Shown piece after piece: positions 53,982-63,369 of a stretch of 64,000 nucleotides of DNA. Under the pieces are notes generated by a model. That model saw only the letters and a program-made list of their open reading frames with translations. It was not told where the DNA came from and made no database searches. The position numbers and the translations under genes were made by a program. The first letter of the stretch is position 1; every line of letters begins with the position of its first letter. The stretch comes from Sporolactobacillus mangiferae (GTDB taxonomy: Bacteria; Bacillota; Bacilli; Bacillales; Sporolactobacillaceae). Where the stretch lies: contig NZ_JAMAST010000008.1 in assembly GCF_023336505.1 (NCBI RefSeq), positions 22,991 to 86,990 of the forward strand, in the 5' to 3' direction.

Positions 53982-54332
53982 TCAGAAAATAATTGTTGAA
54001 AATAGATTGATGCTTCGGTTTCTAAGTGCCAGATTCAATGTTCTAATCATTCTTACAAAAAGAATCGGCTTAAGTCTTAAGGATGAATACTCGTTATGTG
54101 CAACGGAAAATGAAAGAACTATTCGCCGATCGAGTGCGAAGCGCACGGCCATGCGCAGCTGATGAAATGTGAGCTGGAACGGTTCAGCAAAATCATTTAA
54201 GCTCTTTTCGTTTTTGCTCGTTACAAAAACGCGCGCAACATTGCAGGCTTCGAGAATGTTGCGGCACAGATTGATAAAAAGCCACATGAGATACATTTGA
54301 ACGTTTGGTTTCATGCAGTATTGGTTCTTCAC
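53982..54332 (-). CDS. Unknown 116-residue protein behind an attenuator-like leader
   Basis: Starts at GTG 54332 with a strong AAGGTGG 7 nt upstream. The protein is basic: NVQMYLMWLFINLCRNILEA at residues 10-29, SLNDFAEPFQLTFHQLRMAV at about 44-63, then a less protein-like tail after about residue 75, which could reflect a frameshift. No family recognised. It begins 29 bp after the T-tract of a terminator on the same strand that is preceded by an isoleucine-rich leader peptide. It is convergent with the ABC operon and divergent from ilvBNCA. Confidence 0.5.
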   Translation of the reverse strand: MKNQYCMKPNVQMYLMWLFINLCRNILEACNVARVFVTSKNEKSLNDFAEPFQLTFHQLRMAVRFALDRRIVLSFSVAHNEYSSLRLKPILFVRMIRTLNLALRNRSINLFSTIIF

Positions 54333-54360
54333 AGAAATCCCACCTTGTTTAAATTATAAT

Positions 54361-54463
54361 AAAAAGCCGCTCATCCGATTGTGGATGGGCGGCTTTGCCT
54401 GAACCCATCCAACGCGAAGCTGGGTCCAAGCATTCGTTAAGTTGTCAACGGATGCCGGGACCC
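54361..54463 (-). promoter_or_regulatory. Attenuator-like leader RNA (minus strand)
   Basis: Reading on the minus strand, a hairpin GGGTCC..GCAT..CGTT / AACG..ATGC..GGACCC (54422-54463) abuts the leader-peptide stop. Then TGGATGGG (54404-54411) can pair with CCCATCCA (54382-54389). Finally a 14-bp terminator is formed by AAAGCCGCCCATCC (54383-54396) and GGATGAGCGGCTTT (54363-54376), followed by a T-rich tail. The second and third structures share 54383-54389 and exclude each other. TGGACCCA (54421-54428) can also pair with TGGGTTCA (54400-54407), linking the first hairpin to the switch. Confidence 0.7.
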
Positions 54464-54513
54464 TAGCTAATAATAATAATGGCTTTAACCATGCGTTGTA
54501 ATGGGCGATTCAT
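54463..54513 (-). CDS. Isoleucine-rich leader peptide
   Basis: A 16-residue peptide, MNRPLQRMVKAIIIIS, with four consecutive ATT codons, followed directly by the attenuator hairpins. AAGGAG (54523-54528) is 9 nt upstream of ATG 54513, and the promoter 54559-54587 places the start of transcription about 40 bp upstream. The layout matches amino-acid leader peptides that gauge aminoacyl-tRNA supply by ribosome stalling. Confidence 0.7.
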   Translation of the reverse strand: MNRPLQRMVKAIIIIS

Positions 54514-54558
54514 AGTAAATTGCTCCTTACCTGAATTATCAATTTTTTTAGTACCGTA

Positions 54559-54587
54559 ACTATAGCACCGCCGGAAATCTCTGTCAA
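54559..54587 (-). promoter_or_regulatory. Promoter of the leader-peptide transcript
   Basis: Minus strand: TTGACA (54582-54587), 17 bp, TATAGT (54559-54564), close to sigma-A consensus. Confidence 0.8.
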
Positions 54588-54717
54588 TAATAAATTTACG
54601 CAAATTATTGATTACGTTGATCACATGCGGGTTTGCTTGCTGATCAAAAAATTTTTTTGGGTCATTTTCTTCCATAAGTGCGCCTAAAAACCCTGAGGTA
54701 AAATTCAAAAAAGGGGG

Positions 54718-54746
54718 TTGACTGAATTTTTTAAAGTGATTAACAT
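54718..54746 (+). promoter_or_regulatory. Promoter of the ilvBNCA operon
   Basis: TTGACT (54718-54723), 17 bp, TAACAT (54741-54746). The leader of about 130 nt to ilvB contains a small cggat/atccg hairpin but no T-box sequence (no ggtgg-type motif) and no terminator that I can see. Confidence 0.7.
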
Positions 54747-54885
54747 TTGTGCCAACCCCAAAAAATGCCACTTGCGGATGTGAAAATCCGATGAGGTATC
54801 AAAGGGTTTTGAGACGAAAAATACAGAGAAGGCTGAAGGTCTCAGAAACAAAGGCTGATACAGAAAAAGAGAGGAGGAACCCTAA

Positions 54886-56586
54886 GTGACCGAAAAAACG
54901 GAAATGTGCGCAGAAACAGGTGCTGACTTATTGATTCGTTTGATCCGACAGTCGGGAACGGACGTACTTTTTGGTTATCCGGGAGGCGCGGTATTGCCCC
55001 TCTATGATGCGGTTTATCGCCACCATATGCGCCACGTGCTTGCCCGGCATGAACAGGGGGCGGTGCACGCTGCCGAAGGATATGCCCGTGTTTCGGGGAA
55101 ACCGGGTGTGGTCCTTGCGACAAGCGGCCCAGGCGCGACAAATTTGGTTACAGGATTGATGGACGCATTGATTGATTCGTTGCCGCTTGTTGTTTTTACC
55201 GGACAGGTGACGCGGCAGGCGATTAACACCGACGCGTTTCAGGAAGCGGATGTCATCGGAATTACCGGATCGGCAACGAAGCACAATTTTCGCGTCCGAC
55301 AAGCAAGCGAGCTTCCCGAGGTGGTTGCCAAAGCTTTTTTCTTGGCGACAAGCGGGCGTCCGGGACCGATTTTGGTTGATCTGCCGAAGGATATTTGCGC
55401 GGGACGGCTGGAAAACATGCCGGATCTGGCATTTGATCTCCGGCTCCCCGGCTATCATGTACCGAACAAGGCAGATATCCGCATGGTGCGTCGGGTCGCT
55501 GAAGCACTTAAGAAGGCCGAATGTCCAGTATTGCTGTCCGGAGCAGGTGTGGTTCATAGCCATGCGGCGGGAAAATTGCGGCAATTTGCTGAAACATGTC
55601 ATTTACCGGTGGTGACGACATTCCTTGGTCTTGGCAGTATTCCGGCATCGCACCCGCTTTTTCTTGGAATGGGCGGGATGCATGGAACATTTGCCGCTAA
55701 TATGGCACTTTCCGAATGCGATCTACTGCTCAATATCGGCTCGCGTTTCGATGACCGGCTGACCGGGAATCTTGAAAAATTCGCCCCGAATGCCCAAGTG
55801 GCGCATATCGATATTGATGCATCGGAAATTGGCAAGGTGGTGCACACCGACTATGGCCTGGTTGGCGATGCTGGTACGGTTCTTGATCAGTTGCAGAATG
55901 CTTTACAAGAACCACTGCCGAATCACCGCGACTGGATGAATCATTTGCACGGCTACGCGGATAGCCATCCGCTCCATTATGTTCAAGCCAGTCGGGAATT
56001 GTTACCGCAATACGTGATTGAACAGATTTGCCGTTTTACCGGTCCTGATGCCATTGTCGCGACTGATGTCGGACAGCACCAGATGTGGGCGGCTCAATAT
56101 TACCGTTTCGAAGAGCCGAACCGTTTTGTCAGCTCGGGAGGACTCGGAACCATGGGCTTCGGTCTTCCGGCTGCCATCGGTGCCCAGATTGCTTGTCCAC
56201 AGAAAAAAGTTGTAGCAATTCTTGGCGACGGTGGCTTCCAAATGACACTGCAGGAGCTCGCGGTCATTGCGGAACGCAAGCTGCCAGTGAAAATTTTTAT
56301 CCTGAACAATCATACGCTGGGTATGGTTCGGCAATGGCAAGAATCTTTTTATGGAGAACGCTATGCGGAATCAATTCCTGAAATGCAGCCTGATTTTGTT
56401 CGGCTTACGGAAAGCTATGGAGTTTCAGCTCACCGGCTGACTGATCCGTCCGGTGCGGCTGCAATGATTGAATCGGCGCTTTTGACTGATGCGCCGGCAC
56501 TTGTCGATTGTGTTGTGAAGCAGATGGAAAATGTTACGCCGATGGTTCCTCCTGGCAAAGGCCTAATGGAAATGGCGGGGGTGTGA
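54886..56586 (+). CDS. ilvB: Acetolactate synthase, large (catalytic) subunit
   Basis: A 566-residue thiamine-diphosphate enzyme making acetolactate/acetohydroxybutyrate for valine, leucine and isoleucine. The N-terminal ThDP half contains [18 protein letters not shown] and the catalytic Glu in [17 protein letters not shown] (about 45-60). The C-terminal ThDP motif is [20 protein letters not shown] (about 445-464), with [15 protein letters not shown] 54886 follows GAGGAGG. First gene of ilvB-ilvN-ilvC-ilvA. Confidence 0.95.
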   Translation: MTEKTEMCAETGADLLIRLIRQSGTDVLFGYPGGAVLPLYDAVYRHHMRHVLARHEQGAVHAAEGYARVSGKPGVVLATSGPGATNLVTGLMDALIDSLPLVVFTGQVTRQAINTDAFQEADVIGITGSATKHNFRVRQASELPEVVAKAFFLATSGRPGPILVDLPKDICAGRLENMPDLAFDLRLPGYHVPNKADIRMVRRVAEALKKAECPVLLSGAGVVHSHAAGKLRQFAETCHLPVVTTFLGLGSIPASHPLFLGMGGMHGTFAANMALSECDLLLNIGSRFDDRLTGNLEKFAPNAQVAHIDIDASEIGKVVHTDYGLVGDAGTVLDQLQNALQEPLPNHRDWMNHLHGYADSHPLHYVQASRELLPQYVIEQICRFTGPDAIVATDVGQHQMWAAQYYRFEEPNRFVSSGGLGTMGFGLPAAIGAQIACPQKKVVAILGDGGFQMTLQELAVIAERKLPVKIFILNNHTLGMVRQWQESFYGERYAESIPEMQPDFVRLTESYGVSAHRLTDPSGAAAMIESALLTDAPALVDCVVKQMENVTPMVPPGKGLMEMAGV

Positions 56587-56590
56587 ATCA

Positions 56591-56851
56591 ATGAGACAGA
56601 CTGTATCAGTAGAAACAGCGGCGAATCCCGATGTGTTGACGCGGGTAACGATGCTGCTTGGACGCGGCAATTTGTCGATTGTAGGAATGAACGCGGAACA
56701 CAAGGGCAAGCACTTTCACATGTGCCTGGAATTGTCGGCGGAGACTGAGTACCAGTTTCGTCGTTTCGTTCGTCAAGCGGAAAAGCTGGTAGATGTATAC
56801 GCTGTTGCGCTAAGCATCCCAAAAGTATCATCGATGGATACGACTAATTAA
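56591..56851 (+). CDS. ilvN: Acetolactate synthase, short regulatory subunit (ACT domain)
   Basis: An 86-residue single ACT domain (VETAANPDVLTRVTMLLGRG, then NLSIVGMNAEHKGKHFHMCL). It lacks the C-terminal domain of the usual roughly 160-residue IlvH/IlvN and is closer in size to E. coli IlvM. It starts 4 bp after ilvB. It should bind IlvB and may give weak or no valine feedback. Confidence 0.9.
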   Translation: MRQTVSVETAANPDVLTRVTMLLGRGNLSIVGMNAEHKGKHFHMCLELSAETEYQFRRFVRQAEKLVDVYAVALSIPKVSSMDTTN

Positions 56852-56885
56852 AAATATTTAATTATTGGCAATAAAACAAAAATAG

Positions 56886-57935
<1,050 letters not shown>

Positions 57936-57968
57936 ATCGTTGGTGCAATCCGAATCACAACTGAAAGG

Positions 57969-58973
57969 GTGAAGTCCATTGGGGATTATGTGTCGGCGGC
58001 GGATATAGCGGAGGCGCGCGAAATACTGACGCCTGTTGTTCATCGGACACCGATGATCGAGTCGGCAACCTTGAACCGTATCAGCGGAGCACATCTGCAT
58101 TTGAAACTGGAAAATATGCAGCGAACCGGGTCTTTTAAACTGCGGGGCGCATTTAATAAAATGGCTCATCTGTCAGCAAGAGAACTGAATCGTGGTATTG
58201 TGACCGCATCTGCGGGCAACCATGCCCAGGGAATTGCTTATGCGGCAGCAAAACGCGGAGCATTGGCAAAAATTTTTATGCCGGAGCGCACCCCACAGGC
58301 GAAAATTCAAGCGACTGCTGGTTATGGCGCAGAGGTTGTGCTTGCCGGTGCATCGTATCAGGAAGCGTATGAGACGGCACGTGCCGAATGTCAAACGCAT
58401 CAATCTGTTTTTGTCCATGCGTTTGATGATAATCAGGTAATCGCAGGGCAAGGAACCGTTGCCGCAGAAATGCTCGCTCAATGTTCTGAACTTGACATGG
58501 TGCTTGTGCCGATCGGTGGTGGCGGACTTGCTGCCGGAACGGTTTGCTATTTGAAAAGTGTTAAGCCCGGCATCCGTGTTATTGGTGTTCAATCCGATCA
58601 CGCACCGGCGGCATATAACCTTTTTCACCGTGCTAGGAAGCAGCCAAACCACCAATCACCGGGCATAGCCGAAGGGATTCTCGTTGATAAACCAGGTGAA
58701 CGTACCGTTCCTGTTCTGAGGCATTATCTTGATGATCTGGTAACCGTTACAGATTCGGAGATTGCCCAGGCGATGCTCCTGATGCTCGAACGCAGCAAGT
58801 TGCTCGTCGAGGGTGCCGGTGCTGCCGCGCTTGGGGCAGTGCTTTCTGAAACGGTACCTGTGCAAGGAAGGCACATTGGTTTGATTGTCAGCGGCGGCAA
58901 CGCGGACACGGGGGGACTGGCGCTGCTCAAACAAATGGCCTCAGGTGTGAGCCGTAATGTCTGCAAATTGTGA
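57969..58973 (+). CDS. ilvA: Threonine ammonia-lyase without ACT regulatory domain
   Basis: A 334-residue PLP enzyme forming 2-ketobutyrate for isoleucine. The Lys site is RTGSFKLRGAF (about 58-68), ASAGNHAQGIAYAA is near 81-94, and the phosphate-binding Gly loop is VPIGGGGLAAGT (about 180-191). It ends without the C-terminal ACT domains of biosynthetic IlvA, so it is TdcB-sized and may escape isoleucine feedback. Start uncertain: GTG 57969 has a poor RBS; AAAGGGTG is spaced for ATT 57978. Confidence 0.9.
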   Translation: MKSIGDYVSAADIAEAREILTPVVHRTPMIESATLNRISGAHLHLKLENMQRTGSFKLRGAFNKMAHLSARELNRGIVTASAGNHAQGIAYAAAKRGALAKIFMPERTPQAKIQATAGYGAEVVLAGASYQEAYETARAECQTHQSVFVHAFDDNQVIAGQGTVAAEMLAQCSELDMVLVPIGGGGLAAGTVCYLKSVKPGIRVIGVQSDHAPAAYNLFHRARKQPNHQSPGIAEGILVDKPGERTVPVLRHYLDDLVTVTDSEIAQAMLLMLERSKLLVEGAGAAALGAVLSETVPVQGRHIGLIVSGGNADTGGLALLKQMASGVSRNVCKL

Positions 58974-58988
58974 AAGGGGGAACAAGGT

Positions 58989-59765
58989 ATGATCATTGAT
59001 GCGCAAAAGATTAGTTGGGTACGTGCGGATCATACGGTTCTTCAGAATATAGATTGGCAGGTGCGCGAAGGCGAACACTGGTCGCTGATCGGTCTGAACG
59101 GTTCGGGGAAATCTACTCTGCTGAAGATGATCAACGGCTATATCTGGCCGACGAGCGGCAGCCTTGCTGTACTGGGCAACCCCTTCGGCACCGTCGATCT
59201 GCGTGAGCTGCGACGGAAAATCGGCTGGGTAAGCGCATCGCTTTCAGAGAAAATCAGGGTAGATGAATGCCCGGAATCGATTGTGCTTAGCGGCAAGTTT
59301 GCTTCAATTGGTTTATATGTGCGAACGTCGTCCGCCGAACGTGAAAGGGCGCACGACTTATTACACAAGCTCGGCTGTACATCCTTTGAAAATCGGCCGT
59401 TCGGGCTGCTGTCGCAAGGCGAGAAGCAGCGCGTGCTGATCGCGCGTGCATTAATGGCAGCTCCTCGGCTGCTGATTCTAGACGAACCGTGCAACGGACT
59501 TGATCTGTTCGCCCGGGAGCGGCTGCTGTCGCTGGTTGCTGAGCTGGCCGGATCGCCCGAGGCACCGACCATAATCTTCGTGACGCACCACGTCGACGAA
59601 ATTCTCCCATGTTTTGCGCATACACTGCTGCTTAAGGCAGGAACGGTTTATAAGGCGGGGGCGGCAAGGGAGGTGCTGACGCCGGAAATTATGACCGATT
59701 TTTATGATCGTCGTGTAACGGTGTTGCAGCAAAACGGTCGTCTTTCCATCGCATTAACCTTTTAA
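58989..59765 (+). CDS. ABC transporter ATP-binding protein (YlmA/ModF-like)
   Basis: A 258-residue ATPase: Walker A GLNGSGKSTLL (about 35-45), signature LLSQGEKQRV (variant of LSGGQ, about 139-148), Walker B LLILDEPCNGLDLF (about 158-171), and H-loop FVTHHVDEI. No permease is nearby. It resembles soluble YlmA/ModF-type ATPases of unknown partner. AAAGGGGG is 8-10 nt before the ATG. It closes the ilv transcript, 16 bp after ilvA. Confidence 0.88.
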   Translation: MIIDAQKISWVRADHTVLQNIDWQVREGEHWSLIGLNGSGKSTLLKMINGYIWPTSGSLAVLGNPFGTVDLRELRRKIGWVSASLSEKIRVDECPESIVLSGKFASIGLYVRTSSAERERAHDLLHKLGCTSFENRPFGLLSQGEKQRVLIARALMAAPRLLILDEPCNGLDLFARERLLSLVAELAGSPEAPTIIFVTHHVDEILPCFAHTLLLKAGTVYKAGAAREVLTPEIMTDFYDRRVTVLQQNGRLSIALTF

Positions 59766-59822
59766 TCAGTAATTTAATTGTTATGAGCATCTTTGCATTC
59801 TCTTCTAACTCTGGTGAATTTT

Positions 59823-59856
59823 AACTTGCTTGTCGCTTAAGATGAGCAAGTTTTTT
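59823..59856 (+). terminator. Terminator after the ilv-ABC gene cluster
   Basis: AACTTGCT (59823-59830) pairs with AGCAAGTT (59845-59852), followed by TTTT. It lies 58 bp past the ATPase stop. Confidence 0.8.
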
Positions 59857-59868
59857 GCTTAGGAAATT

Positions 59869-60136
59869 AATAAAATATTCTGGACTTCGCGCGTGAAAGC
59901 ATCCTTAATGGCTTTTTTGAATCCTGTCTTCAATTAACCGACAAAGAGGTGGACCGATTGATGACCGAAGCAAAAAAATGCCCGAAGCAACCTGTGAAGA
60001 AGCTGCGATTTTTTTGGCCAAAAGACTTTCCTTTCTTGCGTTGGCAAACTGCGGCGTTTTCAAGCCCTGCCTGATGTGCGGTGAAACATCGGCACAACGC
60101 GAAATTTGTTCAAAGGAAATGGAATATGCAAAATAA
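59869..60136 (+). pseudogene. Unknown Cys-containing protein remnant with a poly-A frameshift
   Basis: One frame reads ILDFARESILNGFFESCLQL, then TDKEVDRLMTEAKK. After seven A residues (59972-59978) the protein-like reading switches to MPEATCEEAAIFLAKRLSFL, then PCLMCGETSAQREIC and a stop at 60136. One extra A would join them into one product of about 88 residues with a CxxC and two further Cys. No start codon is clear. Family not recognised. The rest of 59766-60244 is empty. Confidence 0.4.
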
Positions 60137-60244
60137 TATTTGGAACAACGAACGGATAATTGATTACTTTCTGAAAGTGATCGTAGTCTGTTTTTCCAGC
60201 GAACTGGAAGGAGAGGTGACAATTTTAGCACCAGTTGTCTTCAG

Positions 60245-60946
60245 TTATATCAATTGGGCAACATAAGTGACGGCAGTTGTTGTTAATCGAACAGGCTGCC
60301 CCGCACGGCTTATTGTAAAGTCAAGCAGTTTGCTATGTGAGTCAATCATTTTCCAGCCCTGACTGTAAACCTGATTTAATTCCTCAAGTAATTTGCAGGT
60401 TGGAAGGTTGAGTTCCATAGTTACATCAAGTGGCTGGTTTGTCTCAACAAGACGCTCTTCCATATTAGAGTTAATGATCAAACAATTAATGCCGTTGTGC
60501 TTAGTGCCTTTTACTATTTGTTGCAGAACATATCTAAAATCGTCGATAGTGGCAACATGCTCTAAGCTGGAAACAGCAATAATATAATCGTAGCCGTTGG
60601 GTTCAATCGGAAAGTCGACGAGGTCCGATTGAATCGGTTTAATTTTTTCTTTGACGCCATAGCTTTGACTGTAGCGCCTTAAATGGTTGATCGCTGAGTC
60701 AAGTAAATCAACGCAAACCACTTCACCATCGCGGATCTTTTGCGCGATCGGAATACTGTTTCGCCCGACGCCGCTGCCCAGATCTAAAACGCGCACAAAA
60801 TCCTTATTTTTGAGAACCTTGAGCTGCTCCATGACTGTTGAAACCGGCATATAAAGCCAAGAACCTTTTTCAAAAAGTTTATTGTGGTCATAGCAATAAT
60901 CGTGGTAATCTTTCTCTGATTTTCTAATTACTTCAATTCGATTCAT
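60245..60946 (-). CDS. Class I SAM-dependent methyltransferase
   Basis: A 233-residue methyltransferase: motif I VRVLDLGSGVGRNSIPIAQK (about 51-70), acidic motif II GEVVCVDLLDSA (about 74-85), and a later AVSSLEHV (about 124-131). A strand-rich C-terminal half follows. ATG 60946 follows GAGGTG. Substrate unknown. It stands just downstream of the broken pfpI gene on the same strand. Confidence 0.85.
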   Translation of the reverse strand: MNRIEVIRKSEKDYHDYCYDHNKLFEKGSWLYMPVSTVMEQLKVLKNKDFVRVLDLGSGVGRNSIPIAQKIRDGEVVCVDLLDSAINHLRRYSQSYGVKEKIKPIQSDLVDFPIEPNGYDYIIAVSSLEHVATIDDFRYVLQQIVKGTKHNGINCLIINSNMEERLVETNQPLDVTMELNLPTCKLLEELNQVYSQGWKMIDSHSKLLDFTISRAGQPVRLTTTAVTYVAQLI

Positions 60947-60972
60947 TGTCGCACCTCATTAATAGATTCTGC

Positions 60973-61644
60973 CTAATAGCCCATTGCCGTCTTGACGGTC
61001 TCCATTTGCTCGGTTGATGTAAGGGCTTCAAGAAGCTTAAACGCTACACCGGGGGCGGTTTCCGGACAATAAGAAGTGATGATTTTTTTATACTATAAGA
61101 AAGTTTAAAATTCAGCGGATTATAGTATAAGTGCAACTAAGCCTTTACCTTCGCCAGAGGCCTGGCAAAGCCAAGTTTTCTAATCAATCACGATTGGTTC
61201 GTCCACGACTTTTGCTCCCATTGCGCTAAGTTGAGCTTGGCGTTTGCCGTCACCTAAATGATAGGTGGTTGCGTGCCGTCCGGTAAGTATCCCGCTTTTT
61301 CCTAAGGGAAGTGCACCGACACATATCGCAGCGATCCATTTTCTGCTTTCATGGAACGCACGGATCAGAGACAGGAAGCGTGCGTCATAGGCTTCTTCAT
61401 AGAATCCGTATTCCTCAAATCCTCCGGGAACAGCGAGCGCATCGTAGTCATTTATGTTCACTTCATCAATGGTCTTATCGACAAGTACAGGGATATGAAA
61501 GCTGCTCATTACTTTTTTCCTAAAACCACAGGTGGACACGGATACATCATACCCATAATCATTCCTTGCCCAGCCAAATACGTCGACAAAGGGACTGAAT
61601 TCCATTGTTTCAAAGCCCTGTGCCATGAAAAGTAAGATCTTCAT
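60973..61644 (-). pseudogene. DJ-1/PfpI-family protein split by a dispersed hairpin element
   Basis: Residues 1-153 (61644 down to 61186) form the main DJ-1/PfpI fold with the nucleophile Cys in IAAICVGALPLGKSG. The frame then meets TAG within an inserted block (61090-61183). Beyond the block the missing C-terminus resumes: KIITSYCPETAPGVAFKLLE, then MGY and a stop at 60973-60975. Removing the block restores a normal protein of about 190 residues. The truncated protein lacks the last two helices. Confidence 0.85.
61090..61183 (+). mobile_element. Full copy of a small hairpin element (MITE/PATE-like) inserted in pfpI
   Basis: About 94 bp. The left part is a perfect dyad, TATACTATAA-N21-TTATAGTATA. 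Then comes gtgcaactaagcc, and a right hairpin region (cttcgccagaggcctggcaaag, ccaag) ending ttttctaa. There is no open reading frame. Ends are only weakly inverted (TAAGAAAGTTT versus TTAGAAAACTT). Subterminal hairpins recall IS200/IS605-derived non-autonomous elements. Partial copies lie at 1374, 18984, 30779 and 48158. Confidence 0.7.
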
Positions 61645-61850
61645 CGTAACCTCCTGAAAACTGGTTTTACTGAACCTGAGCCGTGCTGTTGTGTTGTGGA
61701 AACTATCATCATTTTACCGCAAAGTTGCCTTTTTGGATTGAAAAGGAAAGGTTGGATGCACAACTCACAACTAGCTTCTAAAGGGGATTTTCGTGCAGAA
61801 AACAGTGCCTTATCTATGATTTAATCATTAAGAGTAAAACAAATCACCTA

Positions 61851-62621
61851 TTACTTCTGATTGATAAGCTGCTTGCGATCATTGAAAAAGCTTCGATAGG
61901 CAAGGTAACAGGAAAGAAAAGAGGCAATGGCAGTCGTTGAGAGCAGCATGAATGTAACCATGATCTGATATTTGATCGCCTCCATTGGTGATGTGCCTGC
62001 AAGAATCAGCCCGGTCATCATGCCCGGAAGTGAAACGATCCCAAGCGTTTTCGCTGAATCGATGGTTGGCAGCATACCGGTCTTTATGGCATCACGGATG
62101 ATCTCCTTGGATGAGCGCAGCGGATCAGCGCCTAAAGCAAGCTTGGTCTCGATTTCATCGCGTTTGTGCCTGAAATCAGCGGTTATCTGCTTGTAGCACA
62201 GGCCGAGTGCGACCATCGCATTGCTGATGATCATACCGCCGATCGGGATCATCTGATTGGGTTCATACTTGATGATGCCGGACAGGATCAGGATGAATAG
62301 TGTGACAAGGGTACCGGCGCTGATGGAGAAAAAAGAAATCGTCAGCCCGTGTTTAATGGTTTTTCCACGTTTCGCAGCATTATAAGATGCGTTAAAGGTC
62401 ATAAACAGGAGCAATAGCGTCGTAAAAGCCGGATTTTTATAGCCGAAGACAAAGTCGAGTATATAGCCGACCGCAACCAGCTGGACAACGGCGCGGATGA
62501 CGCTGATGATCGTCTCTTTTTCCAGCTTCAGCTTTTGCCAATACGAGAAAAAAAGAGTAACAGCCACAAGTAATGAAGCGATCAACAGAGAAGTCACATG
62601 AATCGTTGCGGAGCCATTCAT
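61851..62621 (-). CDS. fetB: FetB-type ABC exporter permease
   Basis: A 256-residue permease with about seven helices (ISVIRAVVQLVAVGYILDFV at about 39-58, MIPIGGMIISNAMVALGLCY at about 124-143, LPGMMTGLILAGTSPMEAIK at about 199-218). This is the UPF0014/YbbM pattern. FetAB of E. coli helps export iron under oxidative stress. It overlaps fetA by 4 bp. Confidence 0.9.
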   Translation of the reverse strand: MNGSATIHVTSLLIASLLVAVTLFFSYWQKLKLEKETIISVIRAVVQLVAVGYILDFVFGYKNPAFTTLLLLFMTFNASYNAAKRGKTIKHGLTISFFSISAGTLVTLFILILSGIIKYEPNQMIPIGGMIISNAMVALGLCYKQITADFRHKRDEIETKLALGADPLRSSKEIIRDAIKTGMLPTIDSAKTLGIVSLPGMMTGLILAGTSPMEAIKYQIMVTFMLLSTTAIASFLSCYLAYRSFFNDRKQLINQK

Positions 62622-63274
62622 CGAATCGCCTCCAATGTCCGAATTTCTCCATTATCAATTGTGAGCACTTTATTGGCATGGCGTCTGCTTTGCTCGGGGT
62701 TATGTGTGATCCACAGGACGGTCATTCCTTTGTCATGAAGCGATGCGATCACTTGCTCGACAATGGCTGTATTGGTAACGTCGAGTGCCGATGTTACTTC
62801 ATCGAGCAGCAAAATCTCAGGCGTAAACAGCAGACTGCGGATCAGTGCAATGCGCTGCTTCTCTCCTCCAGATAAATTTTTGATGTCTTTCTGCAGATAT
62901 TCCGTTGTCATTTGAAACGAAGAAAAAAGCGCCTCTACCCGTGCGTGATCAACGGATGTGTTTCGGATCACATAGGGAAATGCGATATTATCGAGAACCC
63001 GCTCGCCAAATAGATACGGTGTCTGGAAGCAATAAGCAATTTTTTTCCTTAAAGTCGTTGCTTCAATGGTCTCAATAGCCTGTCCGTGAAAGGTGAGGGT
63101 GCCGCCGGTCGGACTGATAAGATGGCAGCACAGTTTGAGAAAGGTGCTTTTGCCGCTTCCTGACGGACCCACAATCGATACAAAATCGCCGGCATCAATT
63201 GATACGGAAAGATCTCTGAGAATGGTTTTATCTCCGTTTTTGAAAAATACATGATTAAATTCAAGTAAAGACAC
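62618..63274 (-). CDS. fetA: FetA-type ABC exporter ATP-binding protein
   Basis: A 218-residue ATPase: Walker A GPSGSGKSTFL (about 36-46), signature NLSGGEKQRIAL (about 133-144), Walker B ILLLDEVTSALD (about 154-165), and H-loop WITHNPEQS. It starts at GTG 63274 with GGTGA close by. It pairs with fetB; no regulatory site was recognised upstream. Confidence 0.9.
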   Translation of the reverse strand: MSLLEFNHVFFKNGDKTILRDLSVSIDAGDFVSIVGPSGSGKSTFLKLCCHLISPTGGTLTFHGQAIETIEATTLRKKIAYCFQTPYLFGERVLDNIAFPYVIRNTSVDHARVEALFSSFQMTTEYLQKDIKNLSGGEKQRIALIRSLLFTPEILLLDEVTSALDVTNTAIVEQVIASLHDKGMTVLWITHNPEQSRRHANKVLTIDNGEIRTLEAIR

Positions 63275-63369
63275 AGGTTCACCGCCGTTTCCCTTTTCGC
63301 AGAAAGGAATATATTGTCGCTTCTATTTTAGTCTTTTTTTGCGCGATAAGCACGAACGGGATACACTGC

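Noticed and set aside
54418..54480. T-box riboswitch for the ilv operon
   Set aside because: No T-box (ggtgg-type) sequence or specifier-loop layout was found on either strand; the minus-strand structure is better explained as a leader-peptide attenuator.
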